From assembly GCF_036182465.1 (NCBI RefSeq), contig NZ_CP108081.1, positions 248,001 to 312,000 on the forward strand: a stretch of 64,000 bases of DNA, given 5' to 3'. Source of the DNA: Streptomyces sp. NBC_00258. Lineage in GTDB: Bacteria; Actinomycetota; Actinomycetes; Streptomycetales; Streptomycetaceae. The notes beneath the pieces are model-generated. The model saw only the letters and a list, made by a program, of their open reading frames with translations, ran no database searches and was not told the origin of the DNA. Below are positions 59,422-64,000 of this stretch, piece by piece. A program made the position numbers and the translations under genes. Each line of letters starts with the position of its first letter. Position 1 is the stretch's first letter.

Positions 59422-60312
59422 TCAGGGCTCTATGAAGGTCAAGGACTGGGCGTCCAGGTCGAGTCGGAGATGGCCGCCGCCGTGTTTGCGTAGCTGCCGC
59501 CAGGCGGTGTACCCGGTCATGATGGCTTTCTCCCAGTCAGCGGCGCGCAGCACGCTCACTTCAAGGTGGGCGGTCATGTGGTCGACGGTGATGAGCAGTT
59601 CGTGGTCGACGTGGCGGAGGTCCTCGAAGTAGTGGTGGCGGCTGGCGTAGGCGAATATGAGCGCGCTGATGCCTTCCTCGATGGCGATGGCGCGGCCGCC
59701 GTCTTCGGCTTCGTCGATGCCGGGGCGGCTGCGGCGTTTGCAGCCGAGGAGGAAACGGCTGACGGGTGACCAGCCCAGGACGGCGGCGTGGGCAAGGTGG
59801 AAGGCGTCGTGGAAGCGGTAGTCGTCCTCGATGTGGCTGGCGCTGGTCAGGGGGTCCCCGGCCGGGCTGCCGTCCTCGCGGGTGAGGACGATGACGGTGC
59901 GGCCGTCGGGCTGGAGGGTGGGGGTGAAGGTGACGGTGGTACGGCGGGGCAGTTGTTCATGGGGCGGGTAGTCGGCGTCGAAGCGGGGGCGCTGGTCGTC
60001 GGGGGTGGCACGCCAGCGGTCCTTGGTCTTCTCCAGGCTGGCGGCGGCGATGTCCTCCAGGTCCAGGCCGAGCAAGTGTGCGAGGGCGGCGGTGTACCAC
60101 AGGACGTCACCGAGTTCCTCGCGTAGCTGCTGTTTGGAGGGGCCTGCGTCGGCGCCGTCGCGCAGGCGCTTCTTGTAGGCGCTGGCCACGGATCCGGTCT
60201 CGCCGACGAGGCCGAGCAGCGGCATGAGGACCGGGTCGGTCCCGTCGGAGGCGGGCTGGAGGGTCTTGAGGGCTGCTTGCTGATAGCGGGCGAGGTGCAC
60301 GCATACTCCCAT
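59422..60312 (-). CDS. MazG-like nucleotide pyrophosphohydrolase with extra C-terminal domain
   Basis: Residues about 7-100 form a MazG-like all-alpha fold: MPLLGLVGETGSVASAYKKR (E38), QQLREELGDVLWYTAALAHL (E65, E66, D69), which supplies the metal-binding acids. MazG enzymes hydrolyse (d)NTPs to NMPs. The C-terminal ~150 residues (HIEDDYRFHDAFHLAHAAVL, then YFEDLRHVDHELLITVDHMT) are His/Asp-rich and often fused to this domain in actinobacteria. The gene is divergent from the acyl carrier protein-XRE-ImmA-TS operon, sharing a 103-bp promoter gap, and may clear or prepare nucleotides for that pathway. Confidence 0.8.
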   Translation of the reverse strand: MGVCVHLARYQQAALKTLQPASDGTDPVLMPLLGLVGETGSVASAYKKRLRDGADAGPSKQQLREELGDVLWYTAALAHLLGLDLEDIAAASLEKTKDRWRATPDDQRPRFDADYPPHEQLPRRTTVTFTPTLQPDGRTVIVLTREDGSPAGDPLTSASHIEDDYRFHDAFHLAHAAVLGWSPVSRFLLGCKRRSRPGIDEAEDGGRAIAIEEGISALIFAYASRHHYFEDLRHVDHELLITVDHMTAHLEVSVLRAADWEKAIMTGYTAWRQLRKHGGGHLRLDLDAQSLTFIEP

Positions 60313-60415
60313 GAAGGATCTTCCAACAAGGCTGTCGGATATTCCGACATCGCTCTACAGTAGGTCACGCCGGGCCGCCTGTCCGGGAGTTGAGTGAAAG
60401 GAGCGACAGCAGAGC

Positions 60416-60694
60416 ATGCCGTTACAGAGCGTCCAGGAGATCGTGGACATCGTGATCGAGTTTCTGGCCGAGTACCAGGACAGACCTCTCGAGGAGGTGT
60501 ACGAGGAACTGGCCGCCCGCGGACAGGACTTACCGGTCGACTCGGTGCTGGTCATGGAGATACTGGCGCGCGTCGAGGAACACTTCGGCATTTCCGTCCC
60601 CGCCGACGCCGAGGCCGGGCGCTCTCTGCGTTCGGTGTGGGCGTTCGCTGAGACTGTGTACGACACCATGCAGGCGAAGGAGCACCAACGATGA
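60416..60694 (+). CDS. acyl carrier protein
   Basis: This 92-residue protein reads QEIVDIVIEFLAEYQDRPLE, then DLPVDSVLVMEILARVEEHF GISVPADAEAGRSLRSVWAF, the four-helix carrier fold with Ser43 in the V-DS-V phosphopantetheine site. The usual 'LGxDSL' is here LPVDSV, as in stand-alone carriers of secondary pathways. It would tether an acyl or aminoacyl group for another enzyme in the cluster. Its stop overlaps the start of the XRE gene (ATGA), so this is the first gene of a four-gene operon. Confidence 0.8.
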   Translation: MPLQSVQEIVDIVIEFLAEYQDRPLEEVYEELAARGQDLPVDSVLVMEILARVEEHFGISVPADAEAGRSLRSVWAFAETVYDTMQAKEHQR

Positions 60695-61104
60695 ACGGCA
60701 ACACACCATCCCACACGGAGGATGCCGACCAGCGGGCCCGGCTGGGCCAGCGGCTGAAGGCCACCCGTGAGTACCTGGGGCTGTCGCAGCAGCAGGTCGC
60801 CGAGCGGACCGGCATCGTGCGCTCGGCGGTCAGCGACATCGAGCGCGGAGTGCGCAGGGTGGAGGTGATGGAGCTGCAGAAGCTTGCCCGTCTCTACCGG
60901 CTTCCGGCCTCGTACTTCCTGGATGAGGAGGAGTCTGCCGATGCCGGTGAGCACGCGCTGGCCGGACTTCCGCGCACCGCACGGCCGTTGAACGAGGGTG
61001 ACCGGATCGAGGTGGCGAAGTTCATCGAGTACCTGCAGTCCCGCCGGCAGGCCGAGGAGGAAGGGCCAGGCGTCCCGCAGAGAGCCGGGGAGGGCGGTGC
61101 GTGA
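60691..61104 (+). CDS. XRE-family regulator paired with ImmA/IrrE peptidase
   Basis: The 137-residue protein has a Cro/C1 helix-turn-helix (GQRLKATREYLGLSQQQVAE, RTGIVRSAVSDIERGVRRVE, LQKLARLYRLPASYFLDEEE; residues about 18-80) and an acidic linker. XRE-ImmA pairs are known regulatory switches, for example ICEBs1 ImmR/ImmA and DdrO/IrrE, in which the peptidase cleaves the repressor after stress. Both junctions are 4-bp overlaps, so it is co-translated with the ACP and ImmA genes. It probably represses this operon. Confidence 0.88.
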   Translation: MNGNTPSHTEDADQRARLGQRLKATREYLGLSQQQVAERTGIVRSAVSDIERGVRRVEVMELQKLARLYRLPASYFLDEEESADAGEHALAGLPRTARPLNEGDRIEVAKFIEYLQSRRQAEEEGPGVPQRAGEGGA

Positions 61105-62024
61105 GCTGGAACAGCGCCCACGGCGTCGCGATGATCGCGGCCGCGCAGGCCCACAAGGAGCTGGGCCCTCCTGCCGACGGGTACGTCGACGTCTTCGGCG
61201 CGCTGCGTCAGGCAGGCGTGGAGGTGGTCGGACGGAGGCTGGGCGCACTGCTGGGCCTGTATGTGGACCGCTTTGCCGGGGGGCCGGCGTGCCTGGTGAA
61301 CACAGGGCTCGAAGAGGTGAGCATGCGGCACACCGCCGCTCACGAACTGGGCCATCACCGCCTGGGTCACGGCACCAGCATCGATCACGAGGAGCAGTCC
61401 TCGGGGCGGTGGGGCGAGGGGTGGCCCCAGCACGAGCGGGAGGCCGAGGCCTTTGCCTCCTGGTTTCTGATGCCCCTGTCGGCCGCCCGCGCCGCGCTGT
61501 CGCGGTGCGGCCTGAGACGCCCCGGGTCGCCTCTGGACGCCTACCGGATGGCCCGCTGGCTGGGCACGCCGTACGCCACGACGGTGCGCCACCTTGTACG
61601 GCTGAAGTTGATCGACCGGTCCACCGAGGCAATGTGGCTCAAACACTCCCCGGCCTCCCTGAAGGCGGACCTGACCGGCGGGCTGCCGCTCGGGACGCAG
61701 GCCCACGCCCACGTACTGCTGCCCGCCGCACACGGCGCCACCCTGCGGGTCACTGCCGGTGACTGCGTGCTGCTGGGCATCCCCGCAGCCTTCTACGACA
61801 ACCTGCCGGCCGGCCTGAGCCGCACCCCGCCCGGCAGCGGCAGCCAGATGTCCTTCCTGGAACTGCCGGACGCTGCGGAAGGGCCCCGCGCCGTGTGGGT
61901 GAACGAGGACCTCGAGGGCGACACCACCATGACCGCCACGATCACGGCCCCGGACGCGCCGCTGTTCCGGGTGACGCTGCAGCGCACACCCAGCCGTGAC
62001 GGCTCCGACGCCTTCTGGCACTGA
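61101..62024 (+). CDS. ImmA/IrrE-type metallopeptidase
   Basis: The 307-residue protein carries the zinc motif HTAAHELGHHRLGH (H81-E82-x2-H85) and the downstream EREAEAFASWFLMP block with the third ligand: the COG2856 gluzincin fold. The C-terminal ~120 residues form an additional beta-rich domain of unknown ligand. By analogy to ImmA and IrrE it cleaves the XRE repressor encoded upstream when triggered. The coupling (ATGA) fits a dedicated switch for the cassette. Confidence 0.88.
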   Translation: MSWNSAHGVAMIAAAQAHKELGPPADGYVDVFGALRQAGVEVVGRRLGALLGLYVDRFAGGPACLVNTGLEEVSMRHTAAHELGHHRLGHGTSIDHEEQSSGRWGEGWPQHEREAEAFASWFLMPLSAARAALSRCGLRRPGSPLDAYRMARWLGTPYATTVRHLVRLKLIDRSTEAMWLKHSPASLKADLTGGLPLGTQAHAHVLLPAAHGATLRVTAGDCVLLGIPAAFYDNLPAGLSRTPPGSGSQMSFLELPDAAEGPRAVWVNEDLEGDTTMTATITAPDAPLFRVTLQRTPSRDGSDAFWH

Positions 62025-62077
62025 ACGCCCCATCCGCCCACGGCACCCCGCCGACCTGCCGAACCAGGAGCGAGCCG

Positions 62078-62920
62078 ATGCACACGTTCACCGTCGACGC
62101 CCCGGACATCTCACGCGCCTGGGTGGAAGCCTGCACCCGCCTGTCCGAGATCCCTGGCAAGAAGGCCTTCCACACCGTGGTCCGCATCACCCGCCCCCTG
62201 CAGGAGGACACCCACCTGCGCACCGAACTCGACCGGGTGCGCGCCGCACGCACCAAGCAGCCGCTCTACCCCATCGACACCGTCGTCAACACGCTCTTCC
62301 CCGCGCAGCTCGCCGCCACCTGCACCACCCACGACCAACTCGCCGCCCGCTACCGCGCCCTCTACCCCCGGCTGCAAGAGGTCCGGCGCAACGCCCACGG
62401 CACCTACTTCGGCCGGCTCGTCGCCTACCCCGGCACCCCAGGAAAACCGGAACCGGTCGACCAGCTCGCCCGCGTCATCCAGCGCCTGGACAAGCTGCGC
62501 ACCTCAGCGAAATGGAACGCGGTCTACGAAGCCGGAACCGCCCATGTCGAGGCCGACGACACCGCCTGGGAGGACGTACCGGCGCAGCCCACCGACGGGA
62601 CCGAGGCCGTGGTCAGGGCCGCGGCACTGGACACGCAGCCGCTGGACTTCCCCTGCCTGAGCCACTGCTCGTTCCAGCTCGACAGTGCGAACAACACCGT
62701 GCATCTGGCCGCCTACTACCGCAGCCACTACATGTTCGACCGCGCCTACGGCAACTACCTCGCCCTGGGCCGTCTGTGCGCCTGGGTCGCCCGGCACGCC
62801 GGACTCACCCCCGGCACGGTGACCGTCATGGCCGGCTGCGCCCGCCTGGACTGCACCAAATCCGAACTCGGCACCCTCCAGGACGCCCTGACCACCCCGC
62901 TGTTCGGCCTCGGCAGCTGA
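62078..62920 (+). CDS. thymidylate-synthase-like enzyme
   Basis: The 280-residue protein has its catalytic region near residues 190-250: LDFPCLSHCSFQLDSANNTV (Cys193 in the PC...Q context of ThyA), HLAAYYRSHYMFDRAYGNYL (the YxRS phosphate site and Asn that binds the pyrimidine) and TPGTVTVMAGCARL. This is the ThyA / dUMP- or dCMP-hydroxymethylase fold, though divergent from housekeeping ThyA. Such divergent homologues make 5-hydroxymethyl pyrimidine nucleotides in phages. ATG 62078 follows a GGAG-containing site. It is the last gene of the ACP operon and convergent with the HMUDK-like gene. Confidence 0.8.
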   Translation: MHTFTVDAPDISRAWVEACTRLSEIPGKKAFHTVVRITRPLQEDTHLRTELDRVRAARTKQPLYPIDTVVNTLFPAQLAATCTTHDQLAARYRALYPRLQEVRRNAHGTYFGRLVAYPGTPGKPEPVDQLARVIQRLDKLRTSAKWNAVYEAGTAHVEADDTAWEDVPAQPTDGTEAVVRAAALDTQPLDFPCLSHCSFQLDSANNTVHLAAYYRSHYMFDRAYGNYLALGRLCAWVARHAGLTPGTVTVMAGCARLDCTKSELGTLQDALTTPLFGLGS

Positions 62921-62970
62921 ACACACCGCCCGGGACGACAGGCCGGCCACCGGTGCGGCGGCGGCACATC

Positions 62971-63987
62971 TCAGCCGTTCAGGCCCCACTTGGGCGGGAA
63001 CCACGCCCGCAGCGGCGCACCGTCGAGGCGGTAGGCCTGCTTGATGCGGCTGCGGCCGCTGATGCCGGCGATGTCCGGGTGGGCGACGCGCGCATACTTG
63101 TCGACCTCACAGAACAGGTTCTGGCAGTCGATCAGCTGCAGGGGCCTCCCCTTCAGTCCGGCGAAGGTCAGACCCAGGCGGGCGAAGTGCTCGCCCTGGG
63201 AGACTGCCATGTAACGGATGACCTCGGCTTCGATGCCGTCGGCCGCCGGACCGAAACACTTGCGGATGCCGTCCCGGGCGCCCGGCCCGGGCACTACGAA
63301 GTCCATCTCCGAAAACGGCAGCTGCGGAGCGTAGTTGAGGTCGATGGCGAACTGGTACGCCAGGAACGGACCGAGCGCGGGATAGCCGAGCAGTACCTCG
63401 TAGACCTCACGCATCGTCGCAGCGTCCAGAACACGTTCCGGGGCGCCGGACGTCATCATCATCTCCAGCAACCGCAGATGATTGCGGTGCTTGCGCTCCT
63501 CCCCCAGCTGCGGCGGCGGCACGATATAGGCAGCCGAGTACAGGCGCTCTTCCCGCGCGAAGGCCTCTGACAGGACGCGGTCGTAGGCCCGGAAGTCGTA
63601 GCCTTCCCAACGCACCTCCCCCAGCTCCCGGTTGAGCAGCCGCCAGGTCGACTCCTTGTTGAAGATCTTGAACAGCAGGGTGCGGAAGAACACCTCCTCC
63701 CACTGCTGCGGGCCGCAGTAGATCACGTCCGAGACCACAGCCTGACTGACCCGGTCGGCAGCCCGGTAGCAGTTGGTGAACCGGTGCCTGGACAGGATCG
63801 GGTCCTCGCTCCACGGCTGGGGCCGCCCCGCCAGGCGCGCCTCGTACACGGCCTGCCTGGCCGACGCGAACCGCCAGTAGGTGTCGAACACCGGCGTCGG
63901 CCGCAGCTCCCGGCCCGCCACCCGCACCCTTCCCAGCGCGGCCCCCAGGCCCGCGGACGTCTGACGGTCTTGCAGCAGCGTTACCAT
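62971..63987 (-). CDS. HMUDK helical-domain protein (5-hmdU DNA kinase-like / nucleotide-kinase domain)
   Basis: The 338-residue protein shows the conserved blocks of this helical domain: FDTYWRFASARQAVYEARL (34-52), HRFTNCYRAADRVSQ (68-82), FFRTLLFKIFNKESTW (100-115), GPFLAYQFAIDLNY (206-219) and DFVVPGPGARDGIRKCF (229-245). In phages (M6/PaMx11 type) the domain accompanies kinases acting on 5-hydroxymethyluracil in DNA; NCBI calls stand-alone bacterial forms 'nucleotide kinase domain-containing'. No separate P-loop is visible here. It is convergent with the thymidylate-synthase-like gene, supporting a shared pyrimidine-modification role. No ribosome site could be judged because the window ends at 64000. 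Confidence 0.75.
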   Translation of the reverse strand: MVTLLQDRQTSAGLGAALGRVRVAGRELRPTPVFDTYWRFASARQAVYEARLAGRPQPWSEDPILSRHRFTNCYRAADRVSQAVVSDVIYCGPQQWEEVFFRTLLFKIFNKESTWRLLNRELGEVRWEGYDFRAYDRVLSEAFAREERLYSAAYIVPPPQLGEERKHRNHLRLLEMMMTSGAPERVLDAATMREVYEVLLGYPALGPFLAYQFAIDLNYAPQLPFSEMDFVVPGPGARDGIRKCFGPAADGIEAEVIRYMAVSQGEHFARLGLTFAGLKGRPLQLIDCQNLFCEVDKYARVAHPDIAGISGRSRIKQAYRLDGAPLRAWFPPKWGLNG

Positions 63988-64000
63988 GCACGCAATATAT

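Noticed and set aside
57361..59493. Plus-strand frame of about 710 codons
   Set aside because: It lies opposite the NB-ARC gene; Gln/Arg/Gly-rich with no fold or ribosome site.
61996..63570. Plus-strand frame overlapping the TS-like and HMUDK-like genes
   Set aside because: It is in the wrong frame over the TS-like gene and antisense over the HMUDK-like gene; Pro/Arg/His-rich with no motif.
1..64000. tRNA or rRNA genes and tRNA-linked attachment sites
   Set aside because: No cloverleaf, GGTTCGA-type T-loop with acceptor pairing, or rRNA-like conserved stretch was recognised by eye. A tRNAscan-SE run would settle it.

Overview
The window is very GC-rich actinobacterial DNA and almost certainly from Streptomyces: GTG starts, ATGA/TGATG gene overlaps, ECF sigma/anti-sigma pairs, DUF6083 and ParB-like accessory proteins, and above all a tap/tpg-like telomere pair. 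It reads as an accessory region of a linear replicon, either a chromosome arm or a linear plasmid. It holds many transposon remnants, frameshifted genes and lineage-specific proteins. No rRNA, tRNA or CRISPR array was seen.

Layout. 0-9.7 kb: a small Lys-rich protein, a Tn3-family transposase scar, a GT2/membrane glycosyltransferase pair, an ECF sigma factor with a membrane partner, a broken ISL3 transposase that cut off the tail of an older gene, a second sigma factor/CU044_5270/wHTH operon, and a decayed lipoprotein gene. 9.9-15.3 kb: a UvrD-like helicase operon, an XRE regulator, a Cys-rich protein and a histone-H1-like coiled-coil protein. 15.9-19.4 kb: a compact alkane-hydroxylase operon (alkB, two rubredoxins, FAD reductase) with a divergent TetR gene. 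19.4-25.7 kb: a dead IS200/IS605-type tnpB, several terminal-hairpin scars, a sigma-like/TPR pair, a ParB-domain pair and a TnpA remnant. 25.7-30.5 kb: a large zinc-ribbon/PD-(D/E)xK-like protein and a secreted protein-arginine deiminase homologue. 30.5-35.1 kb: five tightly packed plasmid-type genes on the minus strand.

35.2-44.5 kb: the telomere protein genes tpg and tap are separated by an oppositely oriented tniQ. A tnsA-tnsB-tnsC operon diverges from tap. This is a Tn7-like gene set embedded in the telomere-maintenance locus. 44.6-49.9 kb: IS5 elements (one intact with a TTA duplication), a PadR regulator, an epoxide hydrolase, a PPOX protein, a cupin hit by an IS, and gene fragments. 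49.9-54.4 kb: a perfect 48-bp palindrome, a GNAT-like protein, broken small genes and an IS607-type element whose tnpB is frameshifted. 54.6-59.1 kb: a 19-copy 7-bp tandem repeat ahead of a GT-B-like protein, convergent with a STAND NTPase.

59.4-64.0 kb: the most suggestive cassette. It contains a MazG-like hydrolase, an acyl carrier protein, an XRE regulator, an ImmA/IrrE peptidase, a thymidylate-synthase-like enzyme and a protein with the helical domain of phage 5-hydroxymethyl-dUrd DNA kinases. This combination suggests a nucleotide or DNA pyrimidine-modification pathway under XRE/ImmA control. Functions are inferred from motifs read by eye; no database searches were run.
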